Below are positions 1 through 11,117 of a stretch of 64,000 nt of DNA, in pieces. The notes beneath the pieces were generated by a model. That model was given only the letters and a program-made list of their open reading frames with translations. It searched no databases and was not told the origin of the DNA. The DNA lies in NCBI RefSeq assembly GCF_000730665.1, contig NZ_BBIV01000029.1, forward strand, positions 1 to 64,000. The letters are read 5' to 3'. Position numbers and translations under genes: made by a program. The DNA comes from Pseudomonas plecoglossicida NBRC 103162 = DSM 15088 (GTDB lineage: Bacteria; Pseudomonadota; Gammaproteobacteria; Pseudomonadales; Pseudomonadaceae). Each line of letters begins with the position of its first letter. Within the stretch, counting starts at the first letter, position 1.

Positions 1-60
1 CGCTCGATCTCGAGAGCGCCCAAAAGCTATCGCCAGGCGCCTCCAAGCCATCTCCCTATT

Positions 61-2871
<2,811 letters not shown>

Positions 2872-2945
2872 GCAATCTCCTCGCGGGGCCACGGCGTCTG
2901 GCGCGCCGTGTGCCCCGGTCATTCAGGCGGTGTGGTGGCGGGCGC

Positions 2946-4091
2946 TCAGGCGCCCAGTTCGCGGACCAGCGAGTCGCGGCTGATTTCGCTGATCGACTTG
3001 GCGCCGGTCAGCACCATGGCCACGCGCATTTCCTTCTCGAACAGCTCCAGCAGGTTCTTCACCCCGGCCTGGCCATGTACGGCCAGGGCCCAGAGGAAGG
3101 CGCGGCCGATCAGCACGGTGTCGGCGCCCAGGGCGATCATGCGCACCACATCGAGGCCGCTGCGGATGCCGGAGTCGGCGAGGATCTTCAGGTCGCCTTT
3201 GACCGCATCGGCAATCGCCGGCAGGGCGCGGGCGCTGGACAGCACGCCGTCGAGCTGGCGACCGCCGTGGTTGGACACGACGATGCCGTCGGCGCCGAAC
3301 TTGACTGCGTCACGGGCGTCGTCGGCGTCGAGGATGCCCTTGATGATCATCGGGCCGTCCCAGAATTCGCGGATCCACTCCAGGTCCTTCCAGGAAATCG
3401 ACGGGTCGAAGTTGGCGCCCAGCCAGCCGATGTAGTCGGCCAGGCCCGTGGGGTTGCCACGGTACTTGGAGATGTTGCCCAGGTCATGCGGGCGGCCCAT
3501 CACGCCAACGTCCCAGGCCCATTCGGGGTGGGTCATGGCCTGCAGCACGCGGCGCATCGGCCCGTTCGCTCCGCTCATGCCGGAGTGGGCGTCGCGGTAG
3601 CGGGCGCCGGGCACCGGCATGTCCACGGTGAACACCAGGGTCTTCACGCCGGCGGCCTTGGCACGTTCCAGGGCGTTGCGCATGAAGCCGCGGTCCTTCA
3701 GCACATACAGCTGGAACCACATCGGCCGGTCGATGGCTGGCGCAACCTCTTCGATCGGGCACACCGAGACGGTCGACATGGTGAACGGAATGCCATGGGC
3801 CGCCGCCGCACGCGCTGCCTGCACTTCGCCACGGCGGGCGTACATGCCAGTGAGGCCGACCGGGGCCAGGGCCACGGGCATGCTCAGGGTTTCGTCGAAC
3901 AGCTTGGTTTCCAGGCTGAGCTCGGACATGTTCTTCAGCACGCGCTGGCGCAGGGCGATGCTGGCCAGATCCGAGACGTTGTGGCGCAGGGTGTGCTCGG
4001 CGTAGGCACCGCCGTCGGCGTAGTGGAAGAGGAACGGGGGCAGCTTGCGTTGGGCCGCGGCGCGATAGTCGGTGGAGGCGGAAATGATCAT
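2946..4091 (-). CDS. lldD: FMN-dependent L-lactate dehydrogenase
   Basis: Membrane-associated flavoenzyme of 381 residues that oxidises L-lactate to pyruvate and feeds electrons to quinone. It is full length for LldD and belongs to the FMN-dependent alpha-hydroxy-acid dehydrogenase family. The active-site segment SNHGGRQLDG, near residues 270-280, carries the catalytic histidine and FMN-contacting residues. The N-terminus MIISASTDYRAAAQRK is typical of LldD, so the ATG at 4091 is preferred over an in-frame codon at 4133. It sits between lldP and the D-lactate dehydrogenase with short gaps, indicating one operon. Confidence 0.96.
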   Translation of the reverse strand: MIISASTDYRAAAQRKLPPFLFHYADGGAYAEHTLRHNVSDLASIALRQRVLKNMSELSLETKLFDETLSMPVALAPVGLTGMYARRGEVQAARAAAAHGIPFTMSTVSVCPIEEVAPAIDRPMWFQLYVLKDRGFMRNALERAKAAGVKTLVFTVDMPVPGARYRDAHSGMSGANGPMRRVLQAMTHPEWAWDVGVMGRPHDLGNISKYRGNPTGLADYIGWLGANFDPSISWKDLEWIREFWDGPMIIKGILDADDARDAVKFGADGIVVSNHGGRQLDGVLSSARALPAIADAVKGDLKILADSGIRSGLDVVRMIALGADTVLIGRAFLWALAVHGQAGVKNLLELFEKEMRVAMVLTGAKSISEISRDSLVRELGA

Positions 4092-4154
4092 GGATTCTCG
4101 CAGCGTGGGTTGAAGGAGATGCCGGGCGCGCAATGGCGCCCGGCCCCTTTCACT

Positions 4155-5825
4155 TTAGTGATGAACCAGCATGCCGGTCAGCCAATAGGCCTGGATCAGG
4201 GTGATCAGGCCGACGATGGTGGCGAAGAACAGGCTGTGCTTGACGGTGAAGCGGAACAGGTCGGATTCCTTGCCGACCAGGCCTGTGGCCGCGCAAGCCA
4301 CGGCGATGGACTGCGGCGAGATCATCTTGCCGGTCACGCCGCCGCTGGTGTTGGCCGCCACCAGCAGGGTGTCGTTGACCCCGATCTGGTGCGCGGTAGT
4401 GGCTTGCAACGAGCTGAACAAGGCGTTGGACGAGGTGTCCGAGCCTGTCAGGAACACACCCAGCCAGCCGAGGAACGGCGAGAAGAACGGGAACGCGGCG
4501 CCGGTACCGGCCAGGACCAGGGCCATGGTCGAGGACATGCCCGAGTAGTTGGTGACGAAGGCGAAGGCCAGCACCATGCCGATCGACAGGATCGGCCAGC
4601 GCAGCTCCCAGAAGGTCTCCTTGAAAGTGGTCAGACCAGTTTTGAAGTTGATCTTCAGCACCATCATGGAAATCAGCGCGGAAAGGAAGATCGCCGTGCC
4701 GGTGGCGGAGATCGGGTCGAGCTTGAACACCGCTGGCATGGCGGTCGGCGCGGTGACGATCGGGGCGGTCTTGATCACCAGCTGGTCAAGGTGCGGGATG
4801 GCGAAGTTGAACACGAAGTTGTACATCGCGCCGCCCGGGGCGAAGGCCGCCTTGAACGGTTTCAGGGTCCAGATGGTGACCAGCACGGTGAGGATCAGGA
4901 ACGGCGACCAGGCCTTGAAGATCTCGCCGAAGCTGTACGGGGTCGGCTGGCTGCCACTCGGTTGCACGACGGCGGCGCCGACGCTGCCCTTGGCCTGGGC
5001 GAACGAACGCTTGGGCTGCCAGACCTTGAGGAACAGGGTGAGGCAGATCAGGCTGGCCAGAGCCGAGGTGATGTCCGGCAGTTCCGGGCCGATGAAGTTG
5101 GAGGTGAAGTACTGGGTCACGGCGAAGCTCAGGCCGGCGACCAGGGCGGCAGGCCAGGTTTCCTTGACGCCGCGCAGGCCGTCCATCATGAACACCAGCC
5201 AGAACGGCACGAACAGCGACAGCAGCGGCAGCTGGCGACCGGTCATGGCGCCGATGTGGAAGGCGTCGATGCCGGTGACCTGGCCGGCCACGATGATCGG
5301 GATGCCCAGGGCACCGAAGGCCACGGGGGCGGTGTTGGCGATCAGGCACAGGCCGGCGGCATACAGCGGGTTGAAGCCCAGGCCCACCAGCAGCGCAGCG
5401 GTGATGGCCACCGGGGCACCGAAGCCGGCCGCGCCTTCGAGGAAGGCACCGAAGCAGAAGCCGATCAACAGCACCTGCAGGCGCTGGTCGTCGGTGATCG
5501 ACAGCACCGAGCTGCGGATCACTTCGAACTGGCCGCTCTTGACCGTGAGTTTGTACAGGAACACCGCGGCAACGATGATCCAGGCAATTGGCCAGAGGCC
5601 GTAGAGGAAGCCGTAGCCCGCTGCGGCGAGGGCCATGTCGACAGGCATCTGGAAGGCGAAGATCGCCACCAGGATCGACAGGGCCAGGGTGATGCTGCCG
5701 GCGACGTGGCCCTTGAGGCGGAACACGGCGAGGGCGAGGAAGAAGAACACGATAGGGATGACCGCCGCCAGTGCGGACAGGCCAAGACTACCAAGCGGGG
5801 TATAGAGTTGTTGCCAGGTTTGCAT
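4155..5825 (-). CDS. lldP: L-lactate permease
   Basis: Inner-membrane lactate/proton symporter of 556 residues, the normal length for the LctP family. Many hydrophobic helices run along the whole protein, with the conserved GAFLEGAAGFGAPVAI segment about residue 125 and FLTGSDTSSNALF near 460. It is the first gene of the lldP-lldD-dld operon on the minus strand. A palindromic operator lies 47 bases upstream of its start (5872-5888), and lldR diverges from it, so lactate-responsive repression by LldR is expected. Family members may also carry glycolate. Confidence 0.95.
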   Translation of the reverse strand: MQTWQQLYTPLGSLGLSALAAVIPIVFFFLALAVFRLKGHVAGSITLALSILVAIFAFQMPVDMALAAAGYGFLYGLWPIAWIIVAAVFLYKLTVKSGQFEVIRSSVLSITDDQRLQVLLIGFCFGAFLEGAAGFGAPVAITAALLVGLGFNPLYAAGLCLIANTAPVAFGALGIPIIVAGQVTGIDAFHIGAMTGRQLPLLSLFVPFWLVFMMDGLRGVKETWPAALVAGLSFAVTQYFTSNFIGPELPDITSALASLICLTLFLKVWQPKRSFAQAKGSVGAAVVQPSGSQPTPYSFGEIFKAWSPFLILTVLVTIWTLKPFKAAFAPGGAMYNFVFNFAIPHLDQLVIKTAPIVTAPTAMPAVFKLDPISATGTAIFLSALISMMVLKINFKTGLTTFKETFWELRWPILSIGMVLAFAFVTNYSGMSSTMALVLAGTGAAFPFFSPFLGWLGVFLTGSDTSSNALFSSLQATTAHQIGVNDTLLVAANTSGGVTGKMISPQSIAVACAATGLVGKESDLFRFTVKHSLFFATIVGLITLIQAYWLTGMLVHH

Positions 5826-5871
5826 ATGGGGTGACCCCTAATTGTTGTTGGTGTTCGCACTGGCATTGGAT

Positions 5872-5888
5872 AATTGGTAAGACCAATT
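5872..5888. promoter_or_regulatory. Putative LldR operator
   Basis: Perfect inverted repeat AATTGGT-aag-ACCAATT between the divergent lldP and lldR genes. The core TTGGT-N3-ACCAA fits the TNGTNNNACNA operator pattern known for FadR-subfamily GntR regulators such as LldR. Assignment to LldR is inferred from position and consensus. Confidence 0.8.
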
Positions 5889-6082
5889 TACAATGGCTGG
5901 TCGCTAGGTTAAAAGCGCTGTCGTGGGTGTGTCAATTTGTCCCGCGCGAAACTTTGCTCCTGAACTGATGAATGGCCGGTTGATCAGCAGGGAAAATCCT
6001 TGGCTGATGGGTGCTGGCGCGGGCTGGATCGGCGAGAATGAGCGCCCCCTGAAATCTGCCGGGGGTTTGTGGAGAGCATGTG

Positions 6083-6850
6083 ATGGTTTTTGATCAGGTC
6101 CGCCAACGGCGCCTGTCCGACGACATCGTCGATCGGTTGGAAGGGATGATTCTCGAAGGCACGCTGACCTCCGGGCAGCGGCTGCCGGCCGAGCGCGTTC
6201 TAGCCGAGCAGTTCGGCGTGTCGCGCCCGTCACTGCGTGAGGCGATTCAGAAGCTGGTGGCCAAGGGCTTGCTGGTCAGTCGCCAAGGTGGCGGCAACTA
6301 CGTGGCCGAGTCGCTGGGGTCGACCTTCAGTGACCCGCTGTTGCAGTTGCTCGAGCACAGCGCCGAGGCGCAGCGGGATCTGCTGGAGTTTCGCCATACG
6401 CTAGAGGCGTCCTGCGCGTATTACGCGGCCCAGCGCGCTACCGAGCCTGATCGCGTTCGGCTGAAAGCGGCGTTCGATACCTTGCAGGACTGCTATGCCC
6501 GGGTAGATGAGGTGACCCGTGCAGAAGAGGGGGCGGCGGATGCGCGCTTTCACCTGGCGATTGCCGAGGCCAGCCACAATGCCGTGCTGCTGCATACCAT
6601 TCGTGGATTGTTCGACCTGCTCAAGCGCAACGTGGTGACCAACATTGGCGGCATGTACCAGCAGCGTAGCGAGACGCGCGACATGCTGATCGATCAGCAC
6701 CGCGAGTTGTACCAGGCGATTGTCGAGGGCAGGGCAGAGGATGCGCGAGAGGTGTCCAGCCGGCACATTCTGTATGTGCAGGAAGTGCTGGAAGAGGCCC
6801 AGGACGAGGCGCAGCGGGTGGCGCGGGCGGAGCGGCGCAGCGGGCGGTGA
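6083..6850 (+). CDS. lldR: GntR-family (FadR subfamily) lactate regulator
   Basis: DNA-binding repressor of 255 residues with an N-terminal winged helix (LPAERVLAEQFGVSRPSLREAI, about residues 34-55) and a C-terminal all-helical FCD effector domain, the architecture of LldR/PdhR. It diverges from lldP across a palindromic operator and should release that operator when lactate binds. GGAGAG at 6071-6076 serves either the ATG at 6083 or an adjacent in-frame GTG at 6080; I chose the ATG. The effector assignment is inferred from the operon. Confidence 0.92.
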   Translation: MVFDQVRQRRLSDDIVDRLEGMILEGTLTSGQRLPAERVLAEQFGVSRPSLREAIQKLVAKGLLVSRQGGGNYVAESLGSTFSDPLLQLLEHSAEAQRDLLEFRHTLEASCAYYAAQRATEPDRVRLKAAFDTLQDCYARVDEVTRAEEGAADARFHLAIAEASHNAVLLHTIRGLFDLLKRNVVTNIGGMYQQRSETRDMLIDQHRELYQAIVEGRAEDAREVSSRHILYVQEVLEEAQDEAQRVARAERRSGR

Positions 6851-6889
6851 TCTGCGCCGGCGATGAGGCCGGTCCAGGCCAAGGAAGTC

Positions 6890-7372
6890 TTACTCTTCCT
6901 TGCCCTTGTTGCGCACTGCACGCTGCAGCTCGCGGTTGGAATCGCGCTCGCGCATGGTGTCGCGCTTGTCGAATTCCTTCTTGCCCTTGCCCAGTGCGAT
7001 CTCGCACTTGATCAAGTGCTTGCTCCAGTACAGCGCCAGGGCCACGCAGGTGTAGCCCTTCTGCGCCACCGCAGCCTCCACGCGCTCCAGCTCACGCTTG
7101 TTCAGCAGCAGCTTGCGAGTGCGGGTAGGGTCGGCGATGACGTGGGTGCTGGCGGCGGTCAGCGGGGTGATGTGGCTGCCGAACAGCCAGGCTTCGCCAT
7201 CCTTGAGCAGCACGTAGCTGTCGGTCAGGTGCGCCTTGCCGGCCCGCAGGCTCTTTACTTCCCAACCGGACAGGACCAGCCCGGCCTCGAACTTGTGTTC
7301 GATGAAGTAATCGTGTCGCGCTTTCTTGTTTTGCGCGATGGTCCCGGTCGGATGTTTCTTTTGCTTAGCCAT
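6890..7372 (-). CDS. smpB: SsrA-binding protein
   Basis: Partner protein of tmRNA in ribosome rescue by trans-translation; it binds the tRNA-like end of SsrA and delivers it to stalled ribosomes. The product is 160 residues, the usual length. It begins MAKQKKHPTGTIAQNKKARHD and has the oligonucleotide-binding core with GWEVKSLRAGKAHL and the basic C-terminal tail (GKGKKEFDKRDTMRERD) that enters the decoding channel. It converges with lldR and diverges from ratA. The tmRNA gene itself is not in this window. Confidence 0.97.
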   Translation of the reverse strand: MAKQKKHPTGTIAQNKKARHDYFIEHKFEAGLVLSGWEVKSLRAGKAHLTDSYVLLKDGEAWLFGSHITPLTAASTHVIADPTRTRKLLLNKRELERVEAAVAQKGYTCVALALYWSKHLIKCEIALGKGKKEFDKRDTMRERDSNRELQRAVRNKGKEE

Positions 7373-7535
7373 AGGGGCGGCATTATAGGCAAGTCACTGC
7401 GTCGTCGGCTACGGGATTTAGGTGAGCTTGAGCCACTGCAATGAATACCGGACAATACAGACCCTGTCGTATGCACAGAACCTGTTTTCGGCACGCTGCG
7501 AAGCGCCGCCACCCAGCCTTGGAAGTGACGCCTGG

Positions 7536-7970
7536 ATGACTACCCATATTCAACGCTCCGCCCTGCTGCCGTACCCCGCCCAGGCGCTTTACGATCTGGT
7601 CAACGATGTGGCCAGCTACCCGCAATTTCTGCCCTGGTGCTCGGCCTCGACAGTGATCGAGGCCAGCGACACGCACATGCGTGCCAAGCTGGAGGTGGCC
7701 AAGGGCGGCATGAGCCAGCAATTCGTCACGCGCAATGTGCTGGTGCCGGGGCAGTCCATCGAGATGAACCTTGAAGAGGGGCCGTTCACCCAGTTGCACG
7801 GTCTGTGGGTGTTCAAGCCGCTGGGTGAAAAGGCCTGCAAGATCAGTCTGGATCTGTCCTTCGATTACGCCGGCCCCATCGTGCGGGCGACCCTGGGGCC
7901 GCTGTTCAACCAGGCGGCCAATACCCTGGTGGATGCGTTCTGCCAACGGGCCAAGCAGCTCAATACCTGA
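7536..7970 (+). CDS. ratA: RatA-type START/Coq10-family protein
   Basis: Small 144-residue protein of the polyketide cyclase/START fold (Coq10_START), orthologous to E. coli RatA and yeast Coq10. In E. coli it was described as an inhibitor of 70S ribosome association; Coq10 relatives bind ubiquinone, so its role in pseudomonads is unsettled. The start is the ATG at 7536 (MTTHIQRSALLPYPAQ), because the family begins there; the longer frame from 7422 is not conserved-looking. It diverges from smpB, as in other gammaproteobacteria. The usual downstream partner rnfH is not present. Confidence 0.85.
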   Translation: MTTHIQRSALLPYPAQALYDLVNDVASYPQFLPWCSASTVIEASDTHMRAKLEVAKGGMSQQFVTRNVLVPGQSIEMNLEEGPFTQLHGLWVFKPLGEKACKISLDLSFDYAGPIVRATLGPLFNQAANTLVDAFCQRAKQLNT

Positions 7971-7991
7971 TCGTCGCTGAAAGACGCGCAC

Positions 7992-8020
7992 AAAAAAGCC
8001 CGGACTGGTCCGGGCTTTTT
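7992..8020. terminator. Bidirectional intrinsic terminator between ratA and bamE
   Basis: Stem GCCCGGAC / GTCCGGGC with a TG loop, flanked by A6 on the left and T5 on the right, so it can end the plus-strand ratA transcript and the minus-strand bamE transcript. Confidence 0.9.
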
Positions 8021-8034
8021 CATGTCGCCTGCAT

Positions 8035-8583
8035 TTACTGCGGCGAGGTTTCCAGCGGGGCGGGAGTCGGCACCGGGGTGGTCTCGATGGTGTCGATTTC
8101 GCGCTGGATGCTTTCTTCCACCGAACCTGGCTTGGCAGGTTTCTCTTCTGGTTGCTTCTGCGCTGGCTGCGGCACTGGCTGCTCGGACGGCGTCGCCGGG
8201 CTGACCGTGGTGTCGCTGCTGCCACCAAGGATTTCCTGATCCTTGCTGACACCTGGCATGAAGTCACCCGACAGACTGGCCAGTTGGTCGTTGTCGTTGA
8301 AGAAGATGCTCATGCGTTCCTGCTGGCGTTGGCCGCCACCAGGCTGCAGACTGTACAGGTAGTCCCAGCGGTTGGTGTTGAACGTATCCTGAATGAGCGG
8401 ATTGCCCATGATAAACCTTACTTGCCGTCGGGTCATTCCCGGGCGCAATTGGTCTATCATGTCTTGCGTAACGACATTGCCCTGCTGGATGTCGATTTTG
8501 TAAACCCCGGGAAACGAGCAACCGGCGAGTGCGAGCAGTCCCGCGAGGGCGAGGCTGTTTAGCAAGAGCTTGGTGTTTTGCAT
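8035..8583 (-). CDS. bamE: Outer membrane assembly lipoprotein BamE (OmlA/SmpA)
   Basis: Lipoprotein subunit of the BAM complex that inserts beta-barrel proteins in the outer membrane. The product is 182 residues, with a signal peptide ending in lipobox LAGC (mature cysteine near residue 22) and the SmpA/OmlA domain (LRPGMTRRQVRFIMGNPL, DTFNTNRWDYLYSL). A long Pro/Gln/Glu-rich C-terminal tail follows, longer than in E. coli BamE and common in pseudomonads. The start at 8583 gives a normal signal peptide. It is divergent from fur across about 97 bases, so the two genes have overlapping promoters, as known in P. aeruginosa (omlA-fur). Confidence 0.95.
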   Translation of the reverse strand: MQNTKLLLNSLALAGLLALAGCSFPGVYKIDIQQGNVVTQDMIDQLRPGMTRRQVRFIMGNPLIQDTFNTNRWDYLYSLQPGGGQRQQERMSIFFNDNDQLASLSGDFMPGVSKDQEILGGSSDTTVSPATPSEQPVPQPAQKQPEEKPAKPGSVEESIQREIDTIETTPVPTPAPLETSPQ

Positions 8584-8680
8584 CGGTGGGCGACTTCCAC
8601 TATCTTGGCTGGACAACGTAAACCCCGATCATACCCGTATTAAGAGAAGCTGCGAAGCAGCATCGGCGAGAAAGCTGACC

Positions 8681-9085
8681 ATGGTTGAAAATAGCGAATT
8701 GCGCAAAGCCGGTCTCAAGGTGACACTGCCTCGAGTCAAGATCCTTCAGATGCTCGATTCGACCGAGCAACGTCACATGAGTGCCGAGGATGTCTACAAG
8801 GCGCTGATGGAGGCTGGCGAGGACGTCGGTCTGGCAACCGTCTATCGCGTACTGACCCAGTTCGAAGCAGCGGGCCTGGTAGTACGGCACAACTTCGACG
8901 GCGGTCACGCGGTGTTCGAGCTGGCTGACGGCGGTCACCACGACCATATGGTCAACGTGGAGACCAGTGAAGTGATCGAATTCATGGATGCCGAAATCGA
9001 GCGGCGTCAGAGGGAGATCGTGGCCGAGCATGGCTACGAGCTGGTGGACCATAACCTGGTCCTGTATGTGCGTAAGAAAAAGTAA
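8681..9085 (+). CDS. fur: Ferric uptake regulator
   Basis: Iron-sensing repressor of 134 residues. It has an N-terminal winged helix (VTLPRVKILQMLDS, AEDVYKALMEAGEDVGLATVYRVL) and a dimerisation domain with the metal-binding segment HHDHM near residues 87-91. The protein has no cysteine at all: the CxxC pair of E. coli Fur is replaced by HHDHMVNVETSEVIEF, in line with the dispensable cysteines of pseudomonad Fur. Likely targets inside this window are the Fur boxes at 59934-59952 and 63753-63775. A start at 8681 is chosen by homology (MVENSELRKAGLKVTLPR). Confidence 0.97.
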   Translation: MVENSELRKAGLKVTLPRVKILQMLDSTEQRHMSAEDVYKALMEAGEDVGLATVYRVLTQFEAAGLVVRHNFDGGHAVFELADGGHHDHMVNVETSEVIEFMDAEIERRQREIVAEHGYELVDHNLVLYVRKKK

Positions 9086-9110
9086 CGATTTAGATCGTTA
9101 TGAATAGCGA

Positions 9111-9129
9111 AGGCGACCCTAGGTCGCCT
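9111..9129 (+). terminator. fur terminator
   Basis: Hairpin AGGCGACC-cta-GGTCGCCT followed by TTGTGCTTT, 25 bases after the fur stop. The T tract is interrupted, so strength is uncertain. Confidence 0.65.
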
Positions 9130-9178
9130 TTGTGCTTTCTGGGTTTGGCTGGAAATGTGGGGTGGTTTTGCTGGCCTC

Positions 9179-9201
9179 ATCGCCGGCAAGCCGGCTCCTA
9201 C
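9179..9201. repeat. REP element (single copy)
   Basis: One copy of the P. putida-type REP unit (ATCGCC, palindromic core GCCGGCAAGCCGGC, then CTCCTAC) between the ends of fur and recN. It differs by one base from the other copies (CTCCTAC instead of CTCCCAC). Confidence 0.85.
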
Positions 9202-9252
9202 AGGTACAGCGCTAAGCGTGAGGGCGGTGGAGGAGGATCAGTGCAGGCAGCC

Positions 9253-10926
9253 TCAAGCCTTGCCGGACACCACCATCTTGCGCGCATGGGCCAGCGATTC
9301 CTTGGTCAAGTCGATACCGCCAAGCATGCGCGCCACTTCCTCGACCCGCTCCCGCTTGCCCAGGCTGGCCACTGCGGTATGCGTGGTATCACTGTTGCGC
9401 ACCTTGTGCACGAACAGGTGGTGATGCCCCTGTGCCGCCACCTGTGGCAGGTGGGTCACGGTCAGCACCTGGCCGCGCTCGCCCAGCCGGCGCAGCAATT
9501 GCCCGACGATCTCGGCGGTCGGGCCGCCGATGCCGACATCGACCTCGTCGAACACCAGGGTCGGAATGCGCGAGGTTTGTGCGGTGATGACCTGGATCGC
9601 CAGGCTGATACGTGACAGTTCGCCACCCGAAGCCACCTTTGCCAGGCCCTTGAGTGGTTGCCCGGGGTTGGCGCTGACCAGCAGCTCGATCTGTTCCAAG
9701 CCATGGGGAGAAAGGTCGCTGGCTTCGTTGGGCGTGAGTTCGATGCAGAAGCGCCCGCCAGGCATGCCCAGTCGCTGGATTTCCTGTTCGACGGCAATCG
9801 CCAGTTGCTGTGCGGCCTGCTGGCGCAAGGCACTCAGCTCGATGGCCCTTTCCTGGTAGTGATGGGCAAAGGCTGCCAGCTCTTCACCCAGGCGTTCGAT
9901 CGACTCGTCACTGGCGTTCAGGCCCTCCAGCTCTTCCATCAATCGCTGTTGCAGATGCGGCAACTCGGTCGGGTGCACGCGGTGCTTGCGCGCCAGGGTA
10001 TAGATGGTGTCGAGGCGCTCCTCGAGGGCTTGCAGGCGCATCGGGTCGGCATCGAAATTGTCGAGGAAGCGGTTGAGTTCGCCCACTGCTTCTTCTATCT
10101 GGATCTGTGCGCTGGCGATCAGGTTGGCTGCCTCGCCCAGTGCCTTGGGTGAATTGGCCGCGGCGCCCAGGCGGTTGAGGCTGGAGGTGAGGGCGCTGAG
10201 CACATTGCCCGAATCGCTCTCGCTGCACTGGTCGATGACCTGGCGGCAGATGCCGAACAGGGCCTCGGCGTTGGTCAGGTTCTTGTGCTCCTGCTCCAGC
10301 TGCTCCAGTTCGTTCTCGCCCAGGCCGAGGTTGTCCAGCTCTTCGAGTTGATAGCTGAGCAGTTGGTGGCGGGCGCGCTGTTCGTCACCGGAGTTGGACA
10401 GCCGCTCCAGCTCCAGCCGGGTCTGGTTCCAGCGCTTGGCCGCCAGTTGCACCTGGCGGGAGAGATCGACGGCGCCGGCATATTCGTCGAGCAGGCGGCG
10501 GTGGGTGTCGGTCTTGAGCAGCGACTGGTGCTCGTGCTGGCTGTGGATGTCGATCAGCAGCTCGCCGAGCGCCTTCAGGTCGCCCAGGGGGCAGGGCGTG
10601 CCATTGATATAGCCGCGGCTGCGCCCCTCGGCGGTGATGACGCGGCGCAGGATGCACGGCCCGTCGTTGTCCAGGTCGCGTTCGGCGAGCCAGCTGTGCG
10701 CTTCGGGAATGTCCACCAGGTCGAAGGTGGCGAGGATGTCCGCCTTGTCGGCGCCGGGACGCACCACGCCGCTGTCGGCGCGATCGCCCAGGGCCAGGCC
10801 GAGGGCGTCGAGCATGATCGATTTGCCGGCGCCGGTCTCGCCGGTGATGACCGACATGCCGCGGGCAAGCTCGAGATCGAGGTGTTCGACGATGGCGTAG
10901 TTGTGAATGGACAGGTGCACCAGCAT
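9253..10926 (-). CDS. recN: DNA repair protein RecN
   Basis: SMC-like ATPase of 557 residues that acts early in recombinational repair of double-strand breaks. Walker A GETGAGKS is at residues 29-36. Long coiled-coil arms occupy the centre, and the C-terminal ATPase half carries the signature ASGGELSRISLAIQV and Walker B LVFDEVDVGIGG. The family's usual length is kept. A LexA-type SOS box lies about 25 bases upstream of the start, so induction by DNA damage is expected. It diverges from grpE. Confidence 0.97.
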   Translation of the reverse strand: MLVHLSIHNYAIVEHLDLELARGMSVITGETGAGKSIMLDALGLALGDRADSGVVRPGADKADILATFDLVDIPEAHSWLAERDLDNDGPCILRRVITAEGRSRGYINGTPCPLGDLKALGELLIDIHSQHEHQSLLKTDTHRRLLDEYAGAVDLSRQVQLAAKRWNQTRLELERLSNSGDEQRARHQLLSYQLEELDNLGLGENELEQLEQEHKNLTNAEALFGICRQVIDQCSESDSGNVLSALTSSLNRLGAAANSPKALGEAANLIASAQIQIEEAVGELNRFLDNFDADPMRLQALEERLDTIYTLARKHRVHPTELPHLQQRLMEELEGLNASDESIERLGEELAAFAHHYQERAIELSALRQQAAQQLAIAVEQEIQRLGMPGGRFCIELTPNEASDLSPHGLEQIELLVSANPGQPLKGLAKVASGGELSRISLAIQVITAQTSRIPTLVFDEVDVGIGGPTAEIVGQLLRRLGERGQVLTVTHLPQVAAQGHHHLFVHKVRNSDTTHTAVASLGKRERVEEVARMLGGIDLTKESLAHARKMVVSGKA

Positions 10927-10950
10927 GGGGGCGGCTCCCGAAGATCAAGT

Positions 10951-10966
10951 CTGGTTATTTATACAG
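10951..10966 (-). promoter_or_regulatory. LexA (SOS) box of recN
   Basis: On the minus strand the sequence reads CTGTATAAATAACCAG, preceded by TA. It matches the SOS consensus CTGT-N8-ACAG except at one half-site base (CCAG for ACAG). It sits 25-40 bases before the recN ATG, where a repressor would cover the promoter. Confidence 0.85.
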
Positions 10967-11032
10967 TACTTTTTTCGACGCTGCCAATGCCCCTCGGCGG
11001 ATTCTGCGCGTGCCCGGAAAAGCCGATTGCCC

Positions 11033-11058
11033 CTTGAAGCTGGTTTTTCCGGCCCCAT
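11033..11058 (+). promoter_or_regulatory. Sigma-32 promoter of grpE
   Basis: CTTGAA at 11033-11038 and CCCCAT at 11053-11058 with a 14-base spacer: an exact match to the sigma-32 (RpoH) consensus, 60 bases upstream of the grpE ATG. Heat-shock control is inferred from this match. Confidence 0.9.
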
Positions 11059-11117
11059 ATAGCCGGCAGACACGGCGAGCTTTGCTCGTACAACAGAAAT
11101 TGCGGAGGAGAGACCCC

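Noticed and set aside
1..60. First 60 bases of the window
   Set aside because: Too short to judge; no feature seen beyond the end of the D-lactate dehydrogenase gene.
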